The notes beneath the pieces were generated by a model. The model was not told the DNA's origin, did no database searches, and saw nothing but the letters and a program-made list of their open reading frames with translations. Position numbers and translations under genes: made by a program. This document shows, in pieces, positions 34,316-42,043 of a stretch of 51,253 nt of DNA (positions are counted from its first letter, which is position 1; the number at the start of each line of letters is the position of its first letter). The stretch covers positions 1-51,253 of the forward strand of contig CAYLIP010000011.1 of the NCBI GenBank assembly GCA_964383855.1. The letters run 5' to 3'. The DNA comes from CAZHAC01 sp964383855. GTDB taxonomy: Bacteria; Chloroflexota; Dormibacteria; Dormibacterales; Dormibacteraceae.

Positions 34316-35227
34316 TTGCCGGTACTCAGCCGATACGTCATGCACGCCGCGGTCCTCGTGATCGCGCTCACGGTCTCTGGCTATGCCTCGGCCTCGGGCG
34401 ACCTGAACCCTTCTCTCAGGCTCCGGCTGGGCGTCGTCAACGCCGAGGGCCAGACCACGCAGCAGGGCGGGACGGTCGGTGACGTATCGCTGGGGCGGCT
34501 CTCGACCATCATCAAGCCGGTCGAGCTGCCGACCGGCCCGCCCGTCTCGCACGCCGCGCAGACATACACGGTGGTGGCCGGCGACACCGTGCAGTCGATC
34601 GCCGACCGCTCGGGCATCACGGAGGACGACGTTCGCGCCTCGAATCCGCAGCTCTACCGAGGAGCGCAGGTCAAGCCGGGTGACGTCATCGCCCTGCCGC
34701 CGGTGCATGGGTTCGTTTACACGGTGGCCGACGGCGATTCCGTGGGCTCGGTCGCGTCCCGGTTCCAGGTCGACAGCGCCACCCTCGCGCAGTTCAACTA
34801 CCTCAACTCGCAGGCGCTGGTGTCGGGCATCCAGCTCGTGGTGCCCGGCGGCCTCAACCCCGACCTCTATCCGCGCCGGGCGTCGAACGAGCCACCCCAC
34901 CTGGGCTCTTACGCGAACGGCAAGTTCGCCTACGGGTACTGCACCTGGTACGTCGCCAGCCGGCGGCCGGTGCCGTGGACCGGCGATGCGTGGTCGTGGT
35001 TCGGCAACGCCCGCGCCATGGGCTTCCCGACCGGGCAGACGCCGCAGCCGGGCTCGATCATGGTGACCTGGGAATCGTGGGTCGGGCATGTGGCGTACGT
35101 CGAACAGGTCAACGCGGACGGCTCCTACGTGGTTTCGGAGATGAACTACGCGGGCTGGGGCCGCATCGACACCCGGACGATCAGGCCCGGCGGGGTGCCC
35201 TTGATCGGCTTCATCTACGGGCAGTAG
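34316..35227 (+). CDS. Secreted LysM-CHAP peptidoglycan hydrolase
   Basis: 303 residues from a TTG at 34316, with AGGGGG upstream. A signal-peptide-like hydrophobic stretch (about 9-26, MHAAVLVIALTVSGYASA) is followed by two LysM repeats (about 86-130 and 135-180), starting YTVVAGDTVQSIADRSG and YTVADGDSVGSVASRFQ. The C-terminal CHAP domain (about 200-303) has catalytic Cys in YCTWYVASRRPVPW and His in VGHVAYVEQV, with Glu/Asn later in SEMNYAGWG. It should bind cell-wall glycans and cut peptide cross-links, outside the membrane. It is divergent from the MoxR operon and ends at a G-rich run. Confidence 0.9.
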   Translation: MPVLSRYVMHAAVLVIALTVSGYASASGDLNPSLRLRLGVVNAEGQTTQQGGTVGDVSLGRLSTIIKPVELPTGPPVSHAAQTYTVVAGDTVQSIADRSGITEDDVRASNPQLYRGAQVKPGDVIALPPVHGFVYTVADGDSVGSVASRFQVDSATLAQFNYLNSQALVSGIQLVVPGGLNPDLYPRRASNEPPHLGSYANGKFAYGYCTWYVASRRPVPWTGDAWSWFGNARAMGFPTGQTPQPGSIMVTWESWVGHVAYVEQVNADGSYVVSEMNYAGWGRIDTRTIRPGGVPLIGFIYGQ

Positions 35228-35274
35228 GCCGGGGGCCGGGGGGGCCGGGGGGGCCGGCGGCCGATTCCGCTCCT

Positions 35275-35511
35275 GCGCCCGCACATGTGCCGAATTCGGA
35301 GCTCTGATCNNNNNNNNNNNNNNNNNNNNNNNNNNNNNNNNNNNNNNNNNNNNNNNNNNNNNNNNNNNNNNNNNNNNNNNNNNNNNNNNNNNNNNNNNNN
35401 NNNNNNNNNGCGCCCGCACATGTGCCGAATTCGGAGCTCTGATCCGCGCAGGCGCCCGCACATGTGCCGAATTCGGAGCTCTGATCCGCGCGGGCGCCCG
35501 CACATGCGCGG
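35275..35511. repeat. 42-bp tandem repeat array, interrupted by an assembly gap
   Basis: The unit starts GCGCCCGCACATGTGCCGAA and continues with TTCGGAGCTCTGATCCGCGC plus two bases. It contains three back-to-back palindromes: GCACATGTGC, CGAATTCG and GAGCTC. One copy starts at 35275 and runs into the gap; full copies lie at 35410-35451 and 35452-35493, and a diverged partial copy at 35494-35509 merges into the stop region of the DUF559-type gene. Copies differ in only one or two bases. Between the LysM-CHAP stop and the first copy (35228-35262) is a G-rich tract of GGGGGGGCC units. There are no spacers, so it is not a CRISPR. Confidence 0.9.
35310..35409. other. Assembly gap of 100 N
   Basis: Exactly 100 Ns inside the tandem array; the true length and number of repeat copies are unknown. 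The gap suggests the array was too long or too uniform for the assembler. Confidence 1.
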
Positions 35512-36390
35512 TCAGGCGGCGAGCAGCAGCGCGGACATGACCTCGGCCACCACCGACTCCGGCGCGCGGAGGACATCACCGCCGGCAAACCGCAGGGGCC
35601 GGTAACCGGAGCCCAGCAGCCGGTTCTGGCGGCGGTTGTCCTCGAGAAGGCTCTCTCGATGCGTGGCGCCGTCGTACTCGATCGCCAGGCGGAAACGCCG
35701 GTAGTAGAGGTCGACCCGGGCCAGGAAAGCGCCGCCGTCGTCGTAAAGCTCGACCTGCGACTCGGGTCGCGGCAATCCGGCCAGGACGATGAGCATGCGC
35801 AGCCGCGTTTCCATCGGGGACTCGGCGCCGGGGTCGGCGAGGTCGACCACCTCGCGCAGCCTCTTCACGCCCTTGGCCCTGGCGTGCCGGCCGATCCACC
35901 CGTCCAGCTCTTCGGTCGTCACCCGGCCCAGCCGCAAGGCCGAATCGACCAGGACGACCGCTTCCACCAGGGGAAGGCGGGTTACCACGTCAGCCAGCGT
36001 CCGCAGGGCGGTCGTGACCCGAAGGCCCCTGATCGTCTCCACGTCGCCGGCATCGAGGCTCGCTCGCCGGACACTCATTCCAACCCTCCCTGAGACCCCG
36101 CTCTGGCGCGGCATCGTGACTTCGACCAGCGTGGGCGGCGGCACGTCCAGCCCATGCACCCAGGCGGCGGTGCGGCCCGAGAAGACCGCTGCCTCCGGCA
36201 GTCGCAGCGCCAGGGCCGCCAGGAGCAGGGCGGGGCCGCCCGCCAGCCCCCGCCAGGCGTAGAGACCTGGCCCCAGGCGTCGCCAGCTGCGGCCTTTCAG
36301 CTGGTCGCGCGTGAGCCCCACTCGCCGGGCGTCCTGGAGAGTGAAGGGACCCTCCGTCAGCTCCATGGGGATGAGCGGCCGTCTGCCCAT
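35512..36390 (-). CDS. AbiEi-like/DUF559-type protein (Vsr-like endonuclease fold)
   Basis: 292 residues from ATG 36390. The N-terminal part (about 10-110) resembles the AbiEi antitoxin/winged-helix region (GPFTLQDARRVGLTRDQLKG, then VFSGRTAAWVHGL). The C-terminal 100 residues are DUF559/Vsr-like: FRLAIEYDGATHRE with the Glu-x-Asp metal site, then ENRRQNRLLGSGYRPLRF. Such genes are often single, mobile and of unknown role, and a DNA-cleavage role is plausible but unproven. It is bracketed on both sides by the same 42-bp repeat family, and its stop lies inside the last repeat copy. The frame to 36510 translates the repeat and should not be used. Confidence 0.8.
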   Translation of the reverse strand: MGRRPLIPMELTEGPFTLQDARRVGLTRDQLKGRSWRRLGPGLYAWRGLAGGPALLLAALALRLPEAAVFSGRTAAWVHGLDVPPPTLVEVTMPRQSGVSGRVGMSVRRASLDAGDVETIRGLRVTTALRTLADVVTRLPLVEAVVLVDSALRLGRVTTEELDGWIGRHARAKGVKRLREVVDLADPGAESPMETRLRMLIVLAGLPRPESQVELYDDGGAFLARVDLYYRRFRLAIEYDGATHRESLLEDNRRQNRLLGSGYRPLRFAGGDVLRAPESVVAEVMSALLLAA

Positions 36391-36456
36391 GCCACGACCA
36401 TGAGACCCGCCGCGGCGGCCGACAACAGTGCCTGTAAAGATCGGTTTTTGGCACAG

Positions 36457-36520
36457 GCGCCCGCACATGCGCCGAATTGGGCCGCGGATAAGGCGCAGGC
36501 GCCCGCACATGCGCCTTATC
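36457..36520. repeat. Diverged 42-bp repeat copies on the other side of the DUF559-type gene, with inverted repeat
   Basis: A 42-base copy at 36457-36498 and a partial one at 36499-36515 share GCGCCCGCACATG and CCGAATT with the array at 35275-35511, but the second half differs. GATAAGGCGCA (36487-36497) and TGCGCCTTATC (36510-36520) are exact complements around 12 bases, so the partial copy creates a hairpin just after the stop of the neighbouring hydrolase gene. The remaining 36391-36456 holds nothing else I can support. Confidence 0.75.
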
Positions 36521-36531
36521 TGCCTCGCCGG

Positions 36532-37470
36532 CTACCCGGCCTCCGCGTCCTCCTCGACCAGGCGCAGGTTGTGGTTGGCCGGCGCCATCCCCAGGTGCCG
36601 CGCGAAGAACCCGGCCACCCGCTCCACGTAGAGCGCGCGGTCGGCGAAGTAGGCCCCGGCATGCGGCGAGCCCTGGACCACCCAGATCTCCCGCGGCCCC
36701 CGGTAAGCGTCATAGAGGCGCCGCGAGTGGTGGACCCCGGTGATCTCATCGGCTCCGCCGTGGATGAAGAAGAGCGGGCGCGGCTCGAGCGAGGAGAGCA
36801 CGGCGAAGGGCGCCGCATCCCCGAGCCGGGCGCCGGTGCGCCAGCGCAGCCAGAGGGCGGCCAGCCACACAAAGGGACCGCCCGGCAGCTTGACCGCGCG
36901 CCGCACGTTCTCCCGCACCAGCATCGAGGCGTCCGAGTAGGCGCTGTCCAGCACCAAGGCCTCCACCCCCGGCTCGCCGGCCGCCCCCAGCAGCGAGACC
37001 GCGGCCCCCATCGAGTACCCGAGCAGCCCGATCCGGGCGTCGCGCACCCGGCGGCGGGCAAACGCGATCACGGCCTGCAGCTCCAGGACCTCCCGCACCC
37101 CGAGCGTGATCGGCGCCCGGTCGGCGCCCGCGTATCCGCGGTAGGAGTAGGTGATCACGTTGAAGCCCTTGCGCCAGAGGGCCACGCAGATCCCGAGCAC
37201 GGCCGAGCGCGAGCCCTTGTGGCCGCCGGAGACGATCACCACCTGCGCGGTGCCCGGGTTGCGCAGGAACCAGGCGCCGAAGGCGACGCCGTCGGCGGCC
37301 GCCAGGTCGACCTCCTCGTAGTCGGCCTGGAATTCCCAGGGCGTGAACTGGAAGTCCTCGACCGCAATCGGGACGAAGAGCCGCCGGTAGAGGATGGCGG
37401 TGAGCAGGACGTACACCGCGGTCAGAACGAGGAGGGCCGCCACCAACCAGAGCACGACCATCGCAATCAC
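36532..37470 (-). CDS. Alpha/beta hydrolase with N-terminal membrane anchor
   Basis: 312 residues. One TM segment (about 4-26) precedes an alpha/beta-hydrolase core with nucleophile GYSMG, aspartate in GGADEITG, and histidine in GSPHAGAY. The VVIVSGGHKGSRSAV segment matches the oxyanion HGG-like region of the BAAT/YpfH-like esterases. It is a probable esterase or lipase acting at the membrane; the substrate is unknown. It starts eight bases downstream of the cobalamin adenosyltransferase stop and may be its operon partner. Confidence 0.85.
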   Translation of the reverse strand: MIAMVVLWLVAALLVLTAVYVLLTAILYRRLFVPIAVEDFQFTPWEFQADYEEVDLAAADGVAFGAWFLRNPGTAQVVIVSGGHKGSRSAVLGICVALWRKGFNVITYSYRGYAGADRAPITLGVREVLELQAVIAFARRRVRDARIGLLGYSMGAAVSLLGAAGEPGVEALVLDSAYSDASMLVRENVRRAVKLPGGPFVWLAALWLRWRTGARLGDAAPFAVLSSLEPRPLFFIHGGADEITGVHHSRRLYDAYRGPREIWVVQGSPHAGAYFADRALYVERVAGFFARHLGMAPANHNLRLVEEDAEAG

Positions 37471-37478
37471 CTCTGAGT

Positions 37479-38039
37479 CTATGGGCGCGGAGGCCTGTCG
37501 GTCCGGGCCGGCGGCGCCGCCACGCCGCTCTGCGCCTCCTCGTACCGCGCCAGCACGAACAGCAGCAGGGAGAGCCGGTTAACCCAGCGCCGAGCCTCGG
37601 CATGACCGCCCGCCCCCTCGCCGACCATGGTCACCAGCCGCCGCTCCGCCCGGCGAACCACAGTCCGGGCCACATCCAGGGCGGCCGAGCCGGGCGTCGT
37701 GCCCGGGAGCACGAACTGCCGCGGCATGGGCGCCGCCGCCTCCAGCTCCGTCATCAGTTCCTCCAGCCGCGCCACGTCGCTGGCCTCGATGCTGCCGAAG
37801 CGCCCCGCCGCCGACTCCTCGGTGGCCAGCTCGGCACCCAGCCGGTAGAGCCCGCGCTGCAACTCCTCCACCACCTCGGCCACCCTCGCCACCGAGGTCA
37901 GCGCCCTGGCCAGCCCGAGGGAGCTCGACGCCTCGTCAACCGTCCCGTAGGCCTCGACCCGCACATCGTCCTTGGCCGCGCGGGTCCCGCCCAGAAGGCC
38001 GGTCGTCCCGTCGTCCCCGCTGCCGGCCAGCTCCAGCAT
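37479..38039 (-). CDS. Cob(I)alamin adenosyltransferase, PduO type
   Basis: 186 residues. The PduO/MMAB signature is GDDGTTGLLGGTRAAKDD (about 8-25) with KDD and RVEAYGTVDE, then RRAERR and a C-terminal NRLSLLLFVLARYEE. It transfers the adenosyl group from ATP to cob(I)alamin to make adenosylcobalamin, which implies a B12-dependent enzyme elsewhere. It lies between a hydrolase and phosphofructokinase gene on the same strand, with 20 bases to the latter. Confidence 0.92.
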   Translation of the reverse strand: MLELAGSGDDGTTGLLGGTRAAKDDVRVEAYGTVDEASSSLGLARALTSVARVAEVVEELQRGLYRLGAELATEESAAGRFGSIEASDVARLEELMTELEAAAPMPRQFVLPGTTPGSAALDVARTVVRRAERRLVTMVGEGAGGHAEARRWVNRLSLLLFVLARYEEAQSGVAAPPARTDRPPRP

Positions 38040-38059
38040 CGGCCGGCGCCGCTTCTTGC

Positions 38060-39100
38060 TCAGCTGAAGACCTGGCCCAGCTCGTAGAGCTCGCGGGGCA
38101 CCCGGCGGGTCTCCTTGATGACGTCAGCCAGCGGCACCACGTGCACCCCGCCATCCTTGCGGATGGGAATGACCCCGGTCTTGCCCGAGGTGATGAGGTC
38201 GGCCGCCCGCACGCCCAGGCGCGTCGCCCAGATCCGGTCGGCGGAGGAGGGTGAGCCGCCGCGCTGCAGGTGGCCGAGCACGGTGACCCGGGTCTCGAAC
38301 CCGGTCTCCTTCTCGATCAGCCGTGAGAGCGCGTCGCCGACGCCGCGCTCGGAGAGCTGCACGTGGCCGAAGGCGTCGGTGCGCGCCGCCGCCTTGCCGT
38401 CGCCGGCCGCATCCGGCTCACCGCCCAGGTTCACCCCCTCGGCCACGACGATGATCGAGTAGTCCCGCCCGGCACCGCGCCGGTCGTAGAGATGCTCGAC
38501 GATGTCCTCGATCCGGACGTCGAACTCGGGGATCAGGATCAGGTCGGCGCCGCCGGCGAGGCCGCCCATCATCCCGACCCAGCCGGTGTCACGCCCCATC
38601 ACCTCGACCACCATCACCCGGTGGTGCGCCGAAGCCGTGGTGTGAAGCCGGTCGAGCGCCTCGACGACGATCCCGACCGCGGTGTCGAAGCCGATGCAGA
38701 ACTCGGTCAGCGAAAGGTCGTTGTCGATCGTCTTGGGCACGCCGACGACCAGCGCTCCATGCTCGTGCATGGCCCTGGCCACCGATAGCGTGTCGTCGCC
38801 ACCGATCGCGACCAGGCCGTCGATGCCGAACCTCTTGAGGGTCGACATCACCTTGTCCACGCCCTTGTCGACCTTGAGGGGGTTGGTGCGGGAGGTGCCG
38901 AGCACGGTGCCGCCCAGGGGCAGGATGTCGCGCACCAGCTCCAGGGTCAGCTCGTCGATGTCGCCCTCCAGCGCCCCCGCCCAGCCGTTCTTCACTCCGC
39001 TCACCCGGTGCCCGAGGGCGATCGCGCGCCAGGTCACTCCGCGGATCGCGGCGTTCAGGCCGGGCGCGTCGCCGCCTCCGGTCAGGATGCCGATTCGCAT
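38060..39100 (-). CDS. Phosphofructokinase, predicted PPi-dependent type
   Basis: 346 residues of the PfkA superfamily, which phosphorylates fructose-6-phosphate. ILTGGGDAPGLNAAIR is the phosphate-donor loop. The motif GGDDTLSVA has Asp103 where ATP-dependent enzymes have Gly, and PKTIDNDL has Lys123 where those have Gly. Both are the accepted marks of PPi-dependent enzymes (EC 2.7.1.90), which can run reversibly. MGRDTGW, EGV and GHLQRGGSPS are the substrate-binding segments. Together with the proton pyrophosphatase it links glycolysis to pyrophosphate. ATP use cannot be ruled out from motifs alone, since some actinobacterial relatives deviate. Confidence 0.9.
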   Translation of the reverse strand: MRIGILTGGGDAPGLNAAIRGVTWRAIALGHRVSGVKNGWAGALEGDIDELTLELVRDILPLGGTVLGTSRTNPLKVDKGVDKVMSTLKRFGIDGLVAIGGDDTLSVARAMHEHGALVVGVPKTIDNDLSLTEFCIGFDTAVGIVVEALDRLHTTASAHHRVMVVEVMGRDTGWVGMMGGLAGGADLILIPEFDVRIEDIVEHLYDRRGAGRDYSIIVVAEGVNLGGEPDAAGDGKAAARTDAFGHVQLSERGVGDALSRLIEKETGFETRVTVLGHLQRGGSPSSADRIWATRLGVRAADLITSGKTGVIPIRKDGGVHVVPLADVIKETRRVPRELYELGQVFS

Positions 39101-39109
39101 GGGTCCAGA

Positions 39110-39772
39110 TTAACTTCGACCATTCGCGATCCCGGCCAGCCGGTTGAGATCTAGGTCGGCGACCGAAGCCACCCGGAGGTCGGCCGCGCTCAGGTCCAGG
39201 CCGTCCGTGAGTGGACCCGGCACGGCCACGCAGCGAAGGCCGGCGGCACGAGCCGAGGCGATCCCATGCGGCGAATCCTCGATCGCCACCGCCTCGGGCG
39301 CCGTCACCCGCAGGCAGTCGATCACGGCGCCGTAAACGGCGGGATCGGGCTTGCCGGCGCCGCCGACATCGTCGCGGCAGCGCACGCAGTCGAAGCGGTC
39401 GAGGAGGCCTCGGCTCTGCAGGTGACCGTGCACCCAATGCCGGGTCGAGCTGGAGGCGACGCCCAATCTCAGGCCCGCCTCCTTGGCCGCCTGTATCAGC
39501 TCGAGGACTCCCGGCTGCAGGGGCTGCGCCTCGGCCAGCTCCAGCTCGCGGGCATGGGCCAGCCGGCGCACCTCTTCGCGGTCGAGCTCCTGGCCGATGC
39601 GCAGCTCGAGCTCGCCGATGGCGTCGAAGGTGTTGGTGCCGACGATCGTCTTCCAGAACTCGATCGACAGCTGCTCGCCGTGAGCGGCGAAGGTCTCGGA
39701 CCAGGCCCTGAAAACGGGCGTTTCGGTCTCGATGATCAGGCCGTCGAAGTCGAAGACGATCGCGCGCAGCAT
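39110..39772 (-). CDS. HAD-superfamily sugar phosphatase/beta-phosphoglucomutase-like
   Basis: 220 residues from ATG 39772. HAD motif I is FDFDGLIIETE, motif II SSS in LGVASSSTRHW, motif III Lys in GGAGKPDP and motif IV EDSPHGIASARAAG. The four-helix cap lies at about 15-85. This fits the beta-phosphoglucomutase/GPH subgroup. In motif I the mutase-type second Asp is present (D-x-D), so both phosphatase and mutase chemistry are possible. The start is only six bases from the divergent molybdenum-hydroxylase start, so at least one promoter must lie inside coding DNA. The longer frame to 40798 is a shadow. Confidence 0.85.
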   Translation of the reverse strand: MLRAIVFDFDGLIIETETPVFRAWSETFAAHGEQLSIEFWKTIVGTNTFDAIGELELRIGQELDREEVRRLAHARELELAEAQPLQPGVLELIQAAKEAGLRLGVASSSTRHWVHGHLQSRGLLDRFDCVRCRDDVGGAGKPDPAVYGAVIDCLRVTAPEAVAIEDSPHGIASARAAGLRCVAVPGPLTDGLDLSAADLRVASVADLDLNRLAGIANGRS

Positions 39773-39778
39773 TCCGCG

Positions 39779-42043
39779 ATGATCTTCAGCGATATGCCAG
39801 GGTCGATCCTCGGCAACGCGGTCCGCCGGCGGGAGGACCCGCGCCTGGTCACCGGCGCCGGCCGGTACACGGCCGACCGCACCCCGGAGGGCTGCCTGCA
39901 CGCCGCCTTTGTGCGCTCGCCCAGCGCCCATGCCCGGCTGGCCGCCGTCGACCTCACCGCCGCCACCGCGGCTCCGGGCGTGGTGGCCGCCTACGCGGCC
40001 GCCGACCTCGGGCTTCGTCCCCACCAGCCGTACCCGGTCGTCGGCGAGGCCTTCGCCCGCCCACCGCTGGCCGACGGGGTCGTCCGGTTCGTGGGCGAGG
40101 CGGTGGCCGTGGTGATCGCGGAGACCCGCGCCCAGGCGGTGGACGCGGCCCAGGTGGTCGACATCGAGTACGAGGCGCTGCCGGTCGCCGCCACGCCGCA
40201 AGCGGCGGCCGCCGAGGGCGCGCCGGTGCTCTTCCCGGCGTGCGGCACCAACGTCGCCTTCCGGGCGCACGCCGGCGAGCCGGGAGCGCTGGATGGGGCC
40301 GAGGTGGTGGTGCGCCAGCGGATGCTGAACCAGCGCCTGGCGCCGGTCCCGCTGGAGGCCAACGACGTCCTCGCCATCCCGGACGGAGACGGCCTCACCG
40401 TGTACGTCGCCACCCAGACGCCCTTCCAGGTTCGCGACAGCCTGGCCGAGGCGCTGGGACTCGACGAGGAGTCGGTTCGCTGCGTGGCCGGCGACGTCGG
40501 CGGTGGCTTCGGGGCCAAGACGTTCCTGCAGGCCGAGCACCTGGTCGTGGCGGCCGCGGCCAGCCGGCTCCGCCGCCCGGTGAAGTTCGTGGAGACGCGT
40601 TCCGAGAACCTCGTCGCCATGAAGCACGGGCGCGCCCAGGCGCAGGAGGTCGCGATCGGCGCCACCCGCGACGGGCGCCTGACCGGCATCGAGGTGAGAG
40701 CGCTCCAGGATGCCGGCGCCTATCCCGAGATGGGTGCCGCCCTCCCGATCATGACCGGGCAGATGCTGGCCGGGGTCTATGACTTCCCCCGGGCCCATTT
40801 CGTGGCCGAGAGCTACGCCACCAACACCACCCCGGTCGGCTCCTACCGCGGTGCCGGCAGACCGGAGGCGACCGCCGCCCTCGAGCGCGCGATCGACCTT
40901 CTGGCCGGCGAGCTCGGGCTCGATCCCGCCGAACTGCGCGTGCGAAACCTGGTCCCGGCCTCAGGCTTCCCCCACACGACGCCCACGCACGCGACCTACG
41001 ACAGCGGCGACTACGCCCAGGCGCTCCGGCGAGCGCTCGAGCTCTGCGACTACGCCGGCCTCCGCGCCGAGCAGCGGCGCCGCCGGGAGGCCGGCGAAAG
41101 GCCCCTGCTCGGCATCGGGATCGCCTGCTACGTGGAGATGACGGCGCCGTTGACGGTCACCGAGTACGCGGAGGTCGAGCTGCGGCCGGACGGCCGCTTC
41201 GCCGTCAAAGCGGGAACCATGAGCACCGGACAGGGGCACGAGACCACCTTCGCGATGATCGCCGCCGCCAGGCTCGGGGTGCGGCTGGAGGACGTCGACG
41301 TGCTCGAGGGCGACACGGCGGTTGTGCCCCGGGGCGAGGGGACGAGCGGATCTCGCTCGGTCCAGCTCGGGGGAAGCGCGGTCGACGGAGCGGCGGCCGA
41401 GGTGCTCGAGCTGGCTCGAGCCGCGGCCGCCGAGCTCCTGGAGGCGGACCCCGGCGACATCGAGCCGGTGGCGGGCGGCCTCGGCGTCCGCGGCGTGCCC
41501 GGCCGCGCTGTCAGCTGGACGCGGATCGCCGCCGCCAACCAGGGGCTGCGAGCCGAGCACGACTTCTTCACCGAGGGCTCGACCTTTCCCTTCGGGGCCC
41601 ACGTCGCGGTGGTGGAGGTCGATCCCGAAACCGGCGCCGTCTCCATGCTCCGGCATGTCGCCGTCGACGACTGCGGCAGCATCGTCAACCCGCTGCTGGT
41701 CGAGGGCCAGGTCCAGGGCGGTATCGCGCAGGGCATCGCGCAGGCACTGTTCGAAGAGGTCGTCTACGAGGCCGACGGCACTCCCCGGTCGGCGACCCTC
41801 CTCGACTACTCGGTGCCGACCTGCAACGAGATGCCGCCCATGCTCCTGGGAACCACGATGACGCCGACAGGGCTCAACCCGCTCGGCGCCAAGGGCATCG
41901 GGGAGTCGGGGACGATCGGGTCAACGCCGGCGGTCTGGAACGCCGTCATCGACGCCGTCGCGCACCTCGGCGTCCGCCACATCGAGATGCCGCTCTCGCC
42001 CGAGCGGGTGTGGCGCGCGATCCACCAGCCCGGGCGGGAATGA
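39779..42043 (+). CDS. Molybdenum hydroxylase large subunit (form II CoxL/aldehyde oxidase-like)
   Basis: 754 residues from ATG 39779 (a second ATG at 39794 is possible). N-terminal NAVRRREDPRLVTGAGRYTAD and the molybdopterin-cytosine-dinucleotide-binding regions (GDVGGGFGAKT, TMSTGQGHET, GAKGIGESGTIG) are present. The active-site loop is SYRGAGR (355-361), the form-II signature; true carbon monoxide dehydrogenases have AYXCSFR. The catalytic Glu is in GIGESG. It should oxidise an aldehyde, a CO-related substrate or an N-heterocycle. The usual FAD medium and [2Fe-2S] small subunits are not next to it. A LigB-like gene overlaps its stop. Confidence 0.9.
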   Translation: MIFSDMPGSILGNAVRRREDPRLVTGAGRYTADRTPEGCLHAAFVRSPSAHARLAAVDLTAATAAPGVVAAYAAADLGLRPHQPYPVVGEAFARPPLADGVVRFVGEAVAVVIAETRAQAVDAAQVVDIEYEALPVAATPQAAAAEGAPVLFPACGTNVAFRAHAGEPGALDGAEVVVRQRMLNQRLAPVPLEANDVLAIPDGDGLTVYVATQTPFQVRDSLAEALGLDEESVRCVAGDVGGGFGAKTFLQAEHLVVAAAASRLRRPVKFVETRSENLVAMKHGRAQAQEVAIGATRDGRLTGIEVRALQDAGAYPEMGAALPIMTGQMLAGVYDFPRAHFVAESYATNTTPVGSYRGAGRPEATAALERAIDLLAGELGLDPAELRVRNLVPASGFPHTTPTHATYDSGDYAQALRRALELCDYAGLRAEQRRRREAGERPLLGIGIACYVEMTAPLTVTEYAEVELRPDGRFAVKAGTMSTGQGHETTFAMIAAARLGVRLEDVDVLEGDTAVVPRGEGTSGSRSVQLGGSAVDGAAAEVLELARAAAAELLEADPGDIEPVAGGLGVRGVPGRAVSWTRIAAANQGLRAEHDFFTEGSTFPFGAHVAVVEVDPETGAVSMLRHVAVDDCGSIVNPLLVEGQVQGGIAQGIAQALFEEVVYEADGTPRSATLLDYSVPTCNEMPPMLLGTTMTPTGLNPLGAKGIGESGTIGSTPAVWNAVIDAVAHLGVRHIEMPLSPERVWRAIHQPGRE

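Noticed and set aside
35228..35262. G-rich run after the LysM-CHAP gene as a strong quadruplex or terminator
   Set aside because: It is a simple GGGGGGGCC repeat; quadruplex formation is possible but it has no clear hairpin with T tract and may include assembly error beside the gap.
34223..35503. 426-codon minus-strand frame through the N gap
   Set aside because: It is made of repeat translation, N codons and antisense to the LysM-CHAP gene.
35275..35511. CRISPR array
   Set aside because: The 42-base units are directly adjacent with no unique spacers and no cas genes nearby.
39773..40798. N-terminal extension of the HAD phosphatase frame
   Set aside because: Antisense shadow of the molybdenum hydroxylase gene; HAD motif I starts right after ATG 39772.
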